Below, piece after piece: positions 1 through 10,451 of a DNA stretch of 26,384 nt. The stretch is from Catenaria anguillulae PL171 (lineage: Eukaryota; Blastocladiomycota; Blastocladiomycetes; Blastocladiales; Catenariaceae), in assembly GCA_002102555.1 (NCBI GenBank), contig MCFL01000322.1, positions 1 through 26,384 of the forward strand, given 5' to 3'. The number at the start of each line of letters is the position of its first letter. The first letter of the stretch is position 1. A program made the translations under genes and the position numbers. The notes beneath the pieces were generated by a model. The model worked only from the letters and a program-made list of their open reading frames with translations, made no database searches and had not been told where the DNA came from.

Positions 1-3000
1 GATCCACTCATCCATGGGCTCGAATGGCTCTTGCTCGTCTTGTTCAACAGTTGGCGAGATTTCCGCCGACGGAACTTGGGACAAGGGTGACTGACTTCCG
101 AGATCCTTGCCCATCGGCATTGTTGTTGACGGTAAGCTGATCCCAAGCCCTTCCAAGTCTGAAACATCCACGTCCAGAATGCTTGACGCCTTGCTTGCAC
201 TTGCCCGCCCGAATTCCCGCCGCCGCCACCCACGAGAAAACTGGGCTTGCCACTGGCGCCTACAACCTCGTCAAGAAATCCATCGGCGCATTTGCCCCCA
301 TCGCGCTTGGGCACCAAGTAAAACAGGTTATCCAGTCGCACACCGTGGTATCGCCCGTACATGGACTGCGCGTTTTGAGCTCCTTGAGTACCATGTCGAT
401 CGGCGCGGGTTTCAAAAGCGTCAACGGCAACACGTGCCGCGGCAGCACGCCAAGATCGGACAACACCAAACGCAATCGCTCGACTGTCACGGGCGACAGG
501 TGCAAGAGAAGACGCGCAATCGTGGATCGAATGAAAGCCTGCAATTCGGCCGTGTGCGCATCAATGATGGACGTGAGAGCGGGCGCATCCCGCTCGAGGG
601 AAAAGTAGCAAAAGTGGAGCTCGAGGTTGAAGGGCAACACAAGCTGATGCTGTTGCTGGATGGACAATTTGGACGATACGTCGGCGAGCGAGTTGAACGG
701 TGGGGAGGGAGCTGTGGGTAGCGAGGTGACGCGACGAGGAACACAGTCAGGTTGCATAAAGGCTAGCGCGCAAAAATAGTACGGTTGAACGAGGTTGAAG
801 TAGGTCGAGTCGGGAATCACACGCATCATTTTGTTGAGCTCACGGTCAAATCGCGTCACGGTATCCTCAATCAACTTTGCCGCGTCCATCATGCTGCCAG
901 TCGAGCCCATGGAATCCAACGCTCTCGTGGAGCCGGTCAAAAGGGATGACGTGGACGACGAGAGCGGCACTTTTCCGGAAGCTCCTGCCGCTGATTGCGA
1001 TGTGACCGGCTGCGCCTGCCGCAACAAATCAAACACGAGCATCAACCTTGTGACGTCGACCGATGCCGACACCTCATGCAACGCCTCGATACACATGGAC
1101 ACGTCCCTTGGGTGCAGCTGATGCGACAAGGAATACACACACTCGACCAATGCCGGCCACGCGCACTGATTCAAAATGGCCTCAATGTCCTGCGTCTGCA
1201 CGTGGTACCCAGTGTAGTAAAAGGTGGAAACGAGCGCCGACTGCACGGCTTGCCCCGCCCTTGCCCTTGTGTGCGGGATCAACGGCACCGTGTCCCACAT
1301 GTAGTAGATCATCTTGTCGACCAGACACTCGTACACAATCGTGTAAGGCACTTTGGTATCCCTCGGCACGAAAAGATGAGCACCGTTGACGCCACGTATA
1401 CGAGGCAATCAAAGTTGGTAATTGGCGCAGCGAATCCGTGGTGCTCATGAATCGCCAAGTGCACATTTTCGTGGTCAAACTGACACTCGAGGGCGGCACA
1501 CGACGCGGCCAAGTGGCGCTTGTATGTGCGGGAAAACGATAGCACGGGCACATGAATGGCCAGCGTGGTGCCCATGATGGTCATCTTGGAATGGGTCAGG
1601 ACGTGGGTCAAAGAAAACAGCGGATCGTCCTCGGGGACCGTGGACCGGAGCAGGCAATCGATCGTGTACATGGCCGAGAGCTTTTCGGTCAAATCGCGCG
1701 ACTCGGCAACAGCAATGTCTGCGTCGCCGGGCATTTGAAAGTTATCAATGACGAGCTGCTGCTGGTCCTTGAACGAAACAAAGCACTGCAGCGCGCCCTT
1801 GGCCAGAACTACCATGTCGGCCGAGGCATGGACAACAACGTATCCTTGGCCCGTATGGTGTTGAATGGTGAGCTGCGTCATGCGCGTGAGCAGCTCCGGC
1901 GATACCGTGTACACGTACTGCCGATGTTTCAGAAGCGATTGGTTGAGATAAAGATTCGGCCCAGCCACGAGCGAGATGGTGCCGTGGAATTGCAAAGGAC
2001 CCGTCATGATACCAGGCAACCCGCCGCCGTTGGTGAACACGCTTGCGGGCAAATTGTAAAACAAGCACCGCCATGACGAATGCATCCTAGTCGACGACGA
2101 TGACGACGACGATGACGCGGCTGTGTCTTGATGCGGCTGCTGTTGCTGATCGCCCGATTTCTGGGCCCCGTTTGCGTTGCCCACTGCAACAAACCCGAGA
2201 GCCGCACCGCCACCATTCGAGCTGCTGGTGGCGTAAACGGAGACGGGAATCAATCGCACAAACCAAGCCCCACCGCCCACCTCCATGTTGGCCCACTTTT
2301 TCAGCTCGTATGCCACCTCATGCTCGGCTGCTGCAACATGCACATGATGCTCGTCCATCCACGCCGAGGCATGTGTCTTGAGCAACGATTCCACGAGCTG
2401 GACATAGGTACCGAAGTTTTCGCGCGACGACGATGCGGCCGCAGACGAGCTTCCCGAGCCCACAGCGGTCGCTTGTTGTGCGGCTTTTGACTGTCCACCG
2501 CTGCTGGATGTGCTGGCGGTACTGCTGCCCCCACCTCCACGAGCCACTTTGACAGCGACCTCGGTCACAACCTTGTGCACCAAATCCTGATCCACGAGCG
2601 CCTTCAAGAAATCGTTGAATGCGGCAACATCCCCACGCGGGCCCACATTGGCGGCATTGGACCCAATTTTTGCCACAGCCGCCGCAACCGCCGCCGCATT
2701 GCCGCCACCACCGGCCCCGCCCGCCGATGACGCTGGTGTGGCCACGCCCGACACGCTTGCAGTGCCCGCTCCAGCGGCTCCGCCAGACCTGCCAGTCGCT
2801 CCACCGGTTTGCTTGATCAAATCCAGCGTAAACTCATTGTACGCCAACACAATAATCTCGACCCTGGCCGCGGACCAGTCCGGCAATGACCGGACACGGT
2901 ACTGCACCGAGACGTACGGAAGCCAATGGAGCATCAAGTACACGGAAATCCGCCCAGCACTCCCGCTGGATCCCGCGGCACTTGCGGCCGATCCGCCCGC

Positions 3001-5078
3001 CCCACTTCGTCCCGTGCCGACGTTCTTGTCCGCCTTGGCTCCGCCCACACCGACTGCCGGCCCTGGTGCGTTAGCGGGCGGCTGATACGTGACCGATTGG
3101 ATATGAAACCCTTGTGCCAAGCGTGCTTTGATGACAAGCAATGGGCTCAACACATCGTAATCCCTGTACCGCGACGGAATGCACGCCACAGGCAGCGGTA
3201 ACCCCATGGCTGCGCCGCGCGGGTCCCAGGGAAACACCAAATGTGCGTGCGAGGGTGGCGAAAAGTCAATGACGAATTGCGGGGCGCCCACGCTTGATGC
3301 CGATGTGGGTGCATGATGCATGTGCCACCCTGGACCGGATGGGCGCGAGGCATATGCGGACGAGGACGACGCAGACAGCGACAAGGACACGTCGCGCACG
3401 AGCACACTCTCGACATTGAGTGCCTCCCCAAACGGCGTCCACGTGCCGCGCGTGGCCATGACCACGTGTTGCAAGTGTTCCATTTCGGGCACGTGTCCAA
3501 ATTGCGCACAGTGCCAGGGCTCCACGAGCACCACGTGCACGCGAATGCATGCGGCGGCAAGTGCCTGGAGTGTTGGGACCAAACCCGCGGGCGAGATTGA
3601 CAGCAGGCCGTCTGTGACGAGCACAATGGACGACGAGGATGTAGGTAGAGTTGCTGGCCCGTTGGCCAGCAGTCGGATTACGTGCAAGGACACGGAAAGC
3701 AAGTGTGTAAGATCGGTTGGCCGGGTACTTGACGACGAGGTTGGGGTTGTTGAGTTGAGAACCATGGACAGTTTGTGCATGATGCGGCGGAACAGGCGGT
3801 TGGGTGACCATTTGCGAGTGGCGTCGTTTGGGTCCAGGCGGATGCGGGTAATGTACCGCGGGTTGGCAACGGTGGTGCCTGGGGTCGAACATGTGCCCAA
3901 GTCGGCCAGGATTGAAAGGTCAATGACGACATTGTCCGCCTGCGTATAGAAGCTCCCTGTCAGAATGTGGCCGTGTGAAGGAAAAAAGAAAGAAAAGATA
4001 CATAGTGTCAGAACGCAACAACATACCGTAAGAGCGGCATTTACCAGGCCATCGTACACGCCGCACAAGTGGTCAAACACACGCTCCAGCAATACACCAC
4101 GACGCGACACGGACCGGACACTCGGGCTGAGGTCCAGGACAACGACCACATGTGAGATGCTGTGAAAGAGCTTGATGCGCGTGTGCGAGGTAATCTGAAT
4201 CGGGCGGGTGGGCGCCAAGTCGGTGACTGTTGGACCAGAAGCGGCAGGAATGCCAAGTAAGAGCGATTCTGTGGACGGAGCGGCGGATTCGGTCAAGAGC
4301 GCATGGTGGGCACCCGATAATCGAGACGGTGCTGTCGCCGGAGCAGCCGTCGAGGTGGGCACCGGGTCGGTAAAGACCGGGGATAGGACAGACCGAGCTG
4401 TTGAGATTGCGTGGATTGAAAGTGCCGAGGATAAAATCTAGGCAGGGGTCGCGGACGCAATGAATAGGATGGAACTGGTGAGATGACGACACGAGCCCAA
4501 GATTGAACAGCGCAATCACATACGTTGGATTCAGGCCATGTATCCAAGGTGAAGGGTCGACCCAACAGACGCAAGAGAACATGCTCGATGCGAATATGGT
4601 TGGCGGCCGGCGGAAACGCGAGTGGATCATTGGCAGCAGGCGTACGAACTGGCACTGCCGCTGACTGGTCCGCATCCGACGCAACTTGCTGATGGTCCTG
4701 GCTTGAGCCATTTCTGGCCGTGCCTGAGGGTACAATCGAGACATTGACCCGAAGAATCAGGGACTTGATTGGCAAAACATCCGACGCAGTTGCTGTCGCG
4801 GCAATTGCAGCCGCTGTCACAGATGCCGAGGAATGCGGATGCTGGCCGGACCGGCGCGAACGGCCCGATTGCGAGTGGGATTGCCGGTGCTGGATCCCGT
4901 GAGAGCTGCCTGTCGTAGAGGACGACGGGGACGACCGTGGCAAGGTCTGTGGCAGAGGCGTGTTGGCGGCGATTTCGAGGTCGGTTTGTGCAGATGTTCG
5001 TGGTTGCAGGGTTGATCCTTGGGCGCCAGTATATGTGGCGTGAGTGACGGTATTTGCTGAGCGATGTGAGCTCGTCAT
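1..5078 (-). CDS. SZT2: SZT2-like KICSTOR subunit, N-terminal part (gene runs off the left edge)
   Basis: In animals SZT2 is the large scaffold of KICSTOR, which holds GATOR1 on lysosomes and lets amino-acid loss switch off mTORC1. Matches to animal SZT2 recalled from memory: DLSPS (about residues 287-291, a MIDAS-like DxSxS of a vWA-like fold), VLVTDG, FGHVPEMEHLQ followed by MATRGTW, a WRC motif, LHPRDVSMCIEALHE and VIPDSTYF. Start chosen at 5078 because it is the first in-frame ATG and has a CCACC context. Introns well supported: 4523-4438 (GTATGT..CTAG) and 4026-3940 (GTATGT..GCAG); both join exons in phase. Exons 5078-4524, 4437-4027 and 3939 to about 1402 give about 1168 codons. Further frame changes occur near 1400, 370 and 220; the coding frame resumes each time and reaches base 1. 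Long Ser/Ala/Gly-rich inserts (around 2100-3050) are disordered. Human SZT2 is about 3400 residues, so roughly half is seen here. Family assignment is strong; exact 3' exon joints are not. Confidence 0.85.
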
Positions 5079-5585
5079 GGTGGATGATGAGTGCGGAGGA
5101 GCAGCAGCGACGAGGAAATGAACGGCCAACCGATGGCAGTCGCGGATCCCAAGGCGAGTGGAGAAACGATGGAGATGCCAGTGGGCGGGGATGGTCGGAT
5201 TGGCGGTTGGCGGTGATTCAGTCCTGAGTTGTTTGCATGAAGTAAGTAGTCAGTCCATTGTGAGGCCAGCTTAAGCTTGGATGATGAATGTGCAGGTTGA
5301 TATTAATATTCTGTATTTATTTACTTACATTGTTTCACACATGACATGATGGCGCGACCTTCCAATGATGATCTTGTTCAGCAGAAACGACAACGTCGGT
5401 GGCCAGCCGGAAACGCAGCCAAAGAAAAAGACATGAATTGAATGTGATGGAGGAGTGCACATGTAGTATGTATGCCTATCGAGGGTGCGTATCAAACAAG
5501 AAGAACAGAATTTAAAAAGAAAAAGACAGGTGGGAGAGTACAAGAAAACAACCAACAACAAAGCCAACGACGGTTCCCCCTCGAA
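5079..5585. other. Intergenic: SZT2 upstream region and uL22m 3' flank
   Basis: No gene is supported here. The right half should hold the 3' UTR of the uL22m gene and the left half the promoter and 5' UTR of the SZT2 gene, since both are on the minus strand. A short AT-rich stretch at about 5300-5330 contains a minus-strand AATAAA (5316-5321), a possible poly(A) signal for uL22m about 265 bases past its stop. A hydrophobic 80-codon open frame at 5325-5567 has no ATG and is not called. Confidence 0.5.
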
Positions 5586-6383
5586 TCACGCATCGTAAAA
5601 CAGTTTCTTCCACTTGTTGTAGATGGGCTTCTCGGGCAGGATCATCTTGACGTTCCTTGCCTCCTTCTTTGGTGGCAAGAAGGCGCGCTTGCCCTGATAC
5701 GTGTTGCCCCTGTTGGGAGCCAAGCGGACATTGGCGACTTTGACCTCAATCTTCATGTGACTCCTCGGGCTCGTCAACCGTCCAAACCTACCACGGCCGT
5801 GAATATTGATGCCGTGCGAGTAGATGCCCTTGCCAACCCAAGCTTGGGCAACAACGAGGCCACGATCGGGCAAGCTCGGGTCGCCAAACTTGATCTGGCG
5901 AGTGTTGTGCAGAATGTGGTTGAGTGTGCGGACGATTTGCGGAGCGGGCTTGCGGGTGGCAAACCGCATCTGGTCAATGGCCTCCTTGAGGGGCAGGCCC
6001 TTGATTTGGCGAGCGAGCATGTTGAGTTTCTGGGGCGAGTACTGCATGTCGCCCGTGGAGATGGTGTAGGACGAGTTGGAGATGTAGGTCTCGTTGGCGG
6101 GCAAGGCAGCGAGCGAGTCGAGGCCTGTGGGCAGACCCGTATCGATCGTCTTATCCTCGTTTTCTTGGATGGCATCCTCAAAGAGGGGCGAAGGGGATTT
6201 GGAGATGGTGGCTTCTGAATCCTTTGCGCTTGAGGAGGCAGCGGCGGCAAGTCGAGGGCTGCATGTGGACAGGAAGCGGAGGCCAATGAAAGGAGTTACA
6301 GCAGCGGGAGTAGCAGCGGCAGCGCAAGTTGGTGGCCGGAGGACCAGGGGCCGACGGAGCAAGTGAAGGAGTGTGGATTGCAT
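5586..6383 (-). CDS. MRPL22: Mitochondrial large-subunit ribosomal protein uL22m
   Basis: The single-exon gene encodes a 265-residue nuclear-coded component of the mitochondrial ribosome. uL22 lines the peptide exit tunnel of the large subunit. The L22 fold occupies about residues 110-235: YSPQKLNMLARQIKGLPLKEA (115-135) is the classic N-terminal part of the family (SPxKxxxLxxxIxG), followed by a DQMRFATRKPA segment, an alanine/valine strand (VVAQAWVGKG, 177-186) and the HGRGRFGRLTSPRSH loop (195-209), which matches the conserved R/G-rich tail of uL22. Residues 1 to about 45 are rich in R, L, A and S without acidic residues, as expected of a mitochondrial targeting sequence; about 46-105 is a low-complexity linker not found in bacteria. 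The ATG at 6381-6383 is the only sensible start. It is divergently transcribed from the gene starting at 6704, with about 320 bases between the two starts. Confidence 0.95.
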   Translation of the reverse strand: MQSTLLHLLRRPLVLRPPTCAAAATPAAVTPFIGLRFLSTCSPRLAAAASSSAKDSEATISKSPSPLFEDAIQENEDKTIDTGLPTGLDSLAALPANETYISNSSYTISTGDMQYSPQKLNMLARQIKGLPLKEAIDQMRFATRKPAPQIVRTLNHILHNTRQIKFGDPSLPDRGLVVAQAWVGKGIYSHGINIHGRGRFGRLTSPRSHMKIEVKVANVRLAPNRGNTYQGKRAFLPPKKEARNVKMILPEKPIYNKWKKLFYDA

Positions 6384-6703
6384 AGTGCTTGTTTCAATGG
6401 CTTCAATGGCAGGCAGAAACGCATTTCATTCACCAATGACAATACAGCCAATAGCCAGATTTCGAGTGGATCGATCGGGCTGGTTGAAGTTGATCTTTGC
6501 ATCCAGCTAAATGGATCGGCGGCCCTGGCAATCCCTGGATGCAAAGGCGCCACACGCGCATTGCCCACATGAGGCCACTCGACTAGTAATATCATACACG
6601 CATGGACGGTATTGAAGCTGTTGACAGACAAGTCGGTGCAGCTACTCTGAGCAATCTCTGCAATCCAGCACAAACTCCCATTTGTTTCTTTTCCAACCTA
6701 AAG
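6384..6703. promoter_or_regulatory. Shared divergent promoter region
   Basis: The 320 bases separate the start codons of uL22m (minus) and the 503-residue gene (plus), so both promoters and both 5' UTRs must lie here. I see no clear TATA box. An in-frame ATG at 6602 could extend the plus-strand protein by 34 residues but sits in a poor context (C at -3). Confidence 0.5.
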
Positions 6704-8215
6704 ATGGCCCAAGTCGCCTCGTGCCCCTGCGCCAACGTCTCGCTGCTCCTCACCGAGGGACCCGACAAGAGCTTCCATGTACAGGACGACCCGCGCCTCC
6801 ACCTCGAGGGCCACCAAGCTACTGCCCTTCCGCACTCGCTCAAGGTCACACATCCGCACCTCACTTCCATCCTCGACCCGGACCACTGCCGCCTCAAGTG
6901 GCTCGTCTGCGGCAACTGCCTCCCGCCCCACGTCGTATACGGCGTCGAAAACGACGACGAACAAGCACTCTCACACAACCTGCTCCTTCCGCTGGACCAC
7001 AAGCTCGTCCTCACCCAGCACGTCCTCGTCGGCGCAGACGCTGAGGCGCTCCCAAAGAGTCACCCGCGCTTTTCGCCTCTGTACAAGGTTGTTGTCCCCA
7101 CCTCGCGCTCGTTTGGGCCAGAGGTTCCTGGAACCGAATTGACGCCCGAGCTACGCACTGTCCTCACGCAACTCGACACAACCTATTCCGCTCATGTCGC
7201 AAAGGAAACCGCCGCCATGGAGGCACGCATCGCAAAGTTTCGCGACGCGGAATTGGCCAAGCTCAAGGCCTTGGACGCGCGCGTGGCAGAGGAACGCGAT
7301 TGCTTGTTTGCCGCTGCTGTTCGGTTGCGCCGCGGTGTCACGCTGGATGACAACGGTTCACCTCCAAATGCGCCACCACCAGCAAGCTTTCGAACCGCTG
7401 TCACCAATGGCACACGATCAGGCTTGCTCCCGTCATCAGTTGGCGTGTCTGCATCCACCAATGCATCTTCTGCCACCTCGCCCGACCCCTCGCGACCCGC
7501 TACCGCAGCCACGGCCATGAACCCTACACTCGATGTGCAGCTCAGCGCCAGTTTTCGTCCTGCAGCGACGACCACTGCGATGGCTGGAGGCGCATCGGAA
7601 TCTGAAAGCGAGCCGACTCAAACCTCCCGTGCCAACAGGCCTCGCCAACGCACACTTACAGGCGGTGTACCCACCGCATCTGCATCGGCAGATACCAACT
7701 CAGCCGCCGATGGCGACATGTTTCTGTTTGACGACGAAATCGCCTCCCCGCCGTCACCTCCACTGCGCGAAGCGGCCGCATCCTCGGAAACCGCCGCATC
7801 CGCAAGCAGCGACATGGAATCGGATGTGGACGACTCGCCCACATCTGCCGCCGCGCATCATTTCGGCACCTCGCTGCCCATGTCGATTCCACCGGTCCTA
7901 ACCCCATCTACTGGCCGCTCGCGCCAACCCACGGTCGATCAGCCACAACCCGCGCACATTTCGCTCGTCATGGCGCCACCACCCGCGCCTGTCCCACACA
8001 CGCCGGTACCCTCGGGGTCCCCACCCGCGCCGGTCGGCGCCGTGCCCGTGGGCGATGGCACCTCGGACGAAGACTTTGGCGATCTCGACAGCATTGGGCA
8101 TGCCTTGCCGCCACATGCGTACCTGGCAAGGACGTATGCCGCGCCGCCGGGCGTGCTGGTTGTTGGAAGCAAGCCTGCGGGCGCAGGCGAGCGCGGGTTT
8201 AGTTTTCGCGGATGA
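6704..8215 (+). CDS. Unrecognised 503-residue protein with N-terminal Cys cluster and coiled coil
   Basis: I do not recognise this family. Seen directly: five cysteines in the first 75 residues, spaced C7-x-C9, C62, C69-x2-C72 (CPC and CGNC), which could bind zinc; a charged, Ala-rich stretch at about 150-205 with heptad-like spacing, probably a coiled coil; a long Ser/Thr/Ala/Pro-rich disordered middle (about 212-450); and a conserved-looking C-terminal tail, residues 454-503, which starts with the acidic SDEDFGDLDSIG, passes through LPPHAYLARTYAAPPG and ends FSFRG. A disordered middle between two ordered ends suggests an adaptor. The start at 6704 has A at -3 and G at +4; the in-frame ATG at 6602 is weaker. 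Frame and codon use are uniform, with no sign of introns, so the gene call is firm though the function is unknown. Confidence 0.8.
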   Translation: MAQVASCPCANVSLLLTEGPDKSFHVQDDPRLHLEGHQATALPHSLKVTHPHLTSILDPDHCRLKWLVCGNCLPPHVVYGVENDDEQALSHNLLLPLDHKLVLTQHVLVGADAEALPKSHPRFSPLYKVVVPTSRSFGPEVPGTELTPELRTVLTQLDTTYSAHVAKETAAMEARIAKFRDAELAKLKALDARVAEERDCLFAAAVRLRRGVTLDDNGSPPNAPPPASFRTAVTNGTRSGLLPSSVGVSASTNASSATSPDPSRPATAATAMNPTLDVQLSASFRPAATTTAMAGGASESESEPTQTSRANRPRQRTLTGGVPTASASADTNSAADGDMFLFDDEIASPPSPPLREAAASSETAASASSDMESDVDDSPTSAAAHHFGTSLPMSIPPVLTPSTGRSRQPTVDQPQPAHISLVMAPPPAPVPHTPVPSGSPPAPVGAVPVGDGTSDEDFGDLDSIGHALPPHAYLARTYAAPPGVLVVGSKPAGAGERGFSFRG

Positions 8216-8264
8216 AAGGTGCACGTGTATGAGTAGACGGGAGAGATGGGAGAGAGCGCAGCGG

Positions 8265-8288
8265 GGGGGCCCGAGGGATGGGGCCCCC
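8265..8288. repeat. GC-only inverted repeat (hairpin) in presumed 3' UTR
   Basis: Arms GGGGGCCC (8265-8272) and GGGCCCCC (8281-8288) are perfect reverse complements around an 8-base loop. It lies 50 bases after the stop of the 503-residue gene and just before a GT tract. In the transcript this would be a very stable stem. Whether it acts in 3' end formation or RNA stability is inference. Confidence 0.6.
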
Positions 8289-8295
8289 AGAGCAT

Positions 8296-8327
8296 GTTGT
8301 GTGTGTGAGTGTGTGTGTGTGTGTGTT
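8296..8327. repeat. (GT)n microsatellite
   Basis: About 16 GT units with one interruption (GAGT), immediately 3' of the GC hairpin. Visible directly in the sequence. Confidence 0.9.
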
Positions 8328-10089
8328 ACGCTGTGTTTTTGCTCGGTTGCACTTGTTCCTTGTTGTGTTTCATTCATCTTTGCACCTGCCGCTGGTTGGT
8401 TGACAAGATCCTCACACTCCCCTGTGCCGTTAACTTGCTGTTGTTTTCGCCTTCTCATGATTCCATTTCTCAACTTGAAGGATGATATATCCCACCACAC
8501 CACCCCTCCCTGTGCACTCTTGCTTCGCGACCCAGCTTCCGTGCATCTCGTCATTTTCATATACTCGTGCATTCGCTGGCTTCATAATTTCGTCGACCTC
8601 CAGCTTGCTATCACGTTGCAGATAAAGTAGTCCTTGCCTCTCCCATCATGTTTTTGCTCCAACCAAAAGCCACAACCCTCGGCACCCACCGCAACTTTGC
8701 TCTCCTTCCATCCAACCCACCTGCTACCCACCTGTCCAACTCCCATCACAACACTTGCAACCTGTGCACAACCCAAACCAACACCACAGGGGAATGCCAC
8801 GCATTTGCCGTCTCCAAAAAGATCCTTAGCCACAAGCCAAGTATCCCAGCAACGCATGACAGTGTGGTCTCCTTGCCCAAGTTGCGTGACGCAGGCAAAT
8901 CCGTCGGTATCCGCTTTCCAGTGGGGCAGTCTGACGGACAGCCATTGAATTGAGTGGAGCAAAAAGAAACCATCCCACTTGCATGGGCATCATGGGCTAC
9001 TGATCCTCTGGACTTATACCAACCCAGAGCAACTCGCATAGAATGGCAGCAACGAGATGTGCATTACGTTGTGTTGGGCTCGGTTGAGACAACCAAGTGC
9101 AAAGTGATGCTTGGGAATCGAATCGTGGGCAGAAACATGAAGAGCAAGCTCCAGTGACGTGACTTGGCACTGCGGATGGTCCTCGTTTCGAGCTTGGTGG
9201 TTTCCATGTCGATGAAGGGCGGCCGTACGGTGCAAAGACGAGACTTGATGTTGAGCAGTACCAAAAGCGAGAAACACGATGACGACGCATTACAAGATCA
9301 GTCAGTGTCCGGATTGTCACTGCTCGCAAACGCCGCAGTTGGCCGTGTGTGCATCATCACCAGAATCATCAGCACATTGCGGGGCGTCGTGCTGTTGTAT
9401 TTCTTAATTCTTGGTCAAGTTGAGAGGGCGAGGATGCCAACGCCCCCAGTCCACTGTCGGCCGTGGGTAAAAGAGAAACGCGTCAACGCAAAAATGAATG
9501 ACTGCAACGGATTTCTCGAAGTTATGTGCCACTCGCATTTCAATTCACAGCCAATTGTGGCCAACTTGGGAGTAGGTAAATACCAACATCAGAGAATCAA
9601 AGCATAATCCAGCAAGCCAGGAAGCAGGCAAAGCTCAATCATCATGCAATAATGAGCAGGTGCTTCCCACCGTGGAGAACTAGTGTGCCCCACGGCAAAA
9701 CAATGATGTGAAATCAAAAGGTAAAACAAACCCAAAGCAACCACCACAAGCGTAGTCTGTACCCAGCTGCTGCCTATTCTCTCATCGGACGGAAGGAAGG
9801 ATAGGGAAGGAGAGGGGGAAAGGAAGAAGGAGGAACAGGACACGGGCTGAACTGATTAGCAAATCGCCATCCCGTATCCCATTTGTTGAGCGGCAGACGA
9901 CTTGACACAAAGAGTGCCACTCTGGGCGACCCCAACCGCGAAACATGACCAGGTCACGATCGTTTCATGGTCCACTGGTAGATCCACCAACGCGCAATGG
10001 CTATTGGCAAACCCGTGAGCTACCCAAATGCTTTAGAATTGAAGCTGACCAGCGTTGTGGCCTGACAAACAGGCAGGTCGTCATCATCG

Positions 10090-10153
10090 GAGTGCGAGTG
10101 CGAGCGAGAGCGAGAGCGAGAGCGAGAGCGAGAGCGAGAGCGAGAGCGAGAGG
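10090..10153. repeat. (GAGCGA)n hexanucleotide microsatellite
   Basis: About nine units of a GAGCGA-type hexamer, imperfect at the left end. It keeps long frames open on both strands (Arg-Ala on plus, Ser-Leu or Ala-Leu on minus), which explains the long but spurious open frames across 9945-10705. Confidence 0.9.
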
Positions 10154-10387
10154 AAAAGAGAGAGCCGCATGTTGCAAGCAACAAAAAAAAAGACCAGGCG
10201 AAATCGTGAACCCTGAATGCAACTCTCCTCGTCCGCGCCCAACCCCACTAGTGAGTGAGAACGGCCCGAGGATGGCTTTAGACAGTGGATTCCAAAGACA
10301 CCATACACGTTGGCACCTGGCGGCAGCAGCGGGACGGACGTTGTCGCTTGCAGTTGGTGTGCTTGGACTTGCGTTTTGGCAATCAGA

Positions 10388-10413
10388 GAGAGTCAAAGAG
10401 AGAGAGAGTGTGT

Positions 10414-10450
<37 letters not shown>
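10388..10450. repeat. Compound (GA)n(GT)n microsatellite
   Basis: A GA-rich tract passes directly into about 21 GT units with one GTAT interruption. On the minus strand this reads as a polypurine/polypyrimidine-like CA/TC tract. No gene is attached to it. Confidence 0.9.

Positions 10451-10451
<1 letters not shown>

Noticed and set aside
107-721. 204-codon plus-strand frame opposite SZT2
   Set aside because: It is the antisense shadow of the SZT2 coding sequence, which has clear family motifs on the minus strand.
3940-4026. Intron retention in SZT2 (the frame is open straight through)
   Set aside because: The segment has GTATGT and GCAG borders, is 87 bases long (a multiple of three, so openness is not informative), and its translation is unlike the flanking conserved sequence.
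8648-8953. ATG-started 101-codon plus-strand frame
   Set aside because: No recognisable domain, Asn/Thr/Pro-rich random-like composition, and an equally long frame on the other strand. It could be real but I cannot support it.
9164-9607. 147-codon plus-strand frame
   Set aside because: Begins with TTG rather than ATG, overlaps other frames of similar length, and has no recognisable motif.
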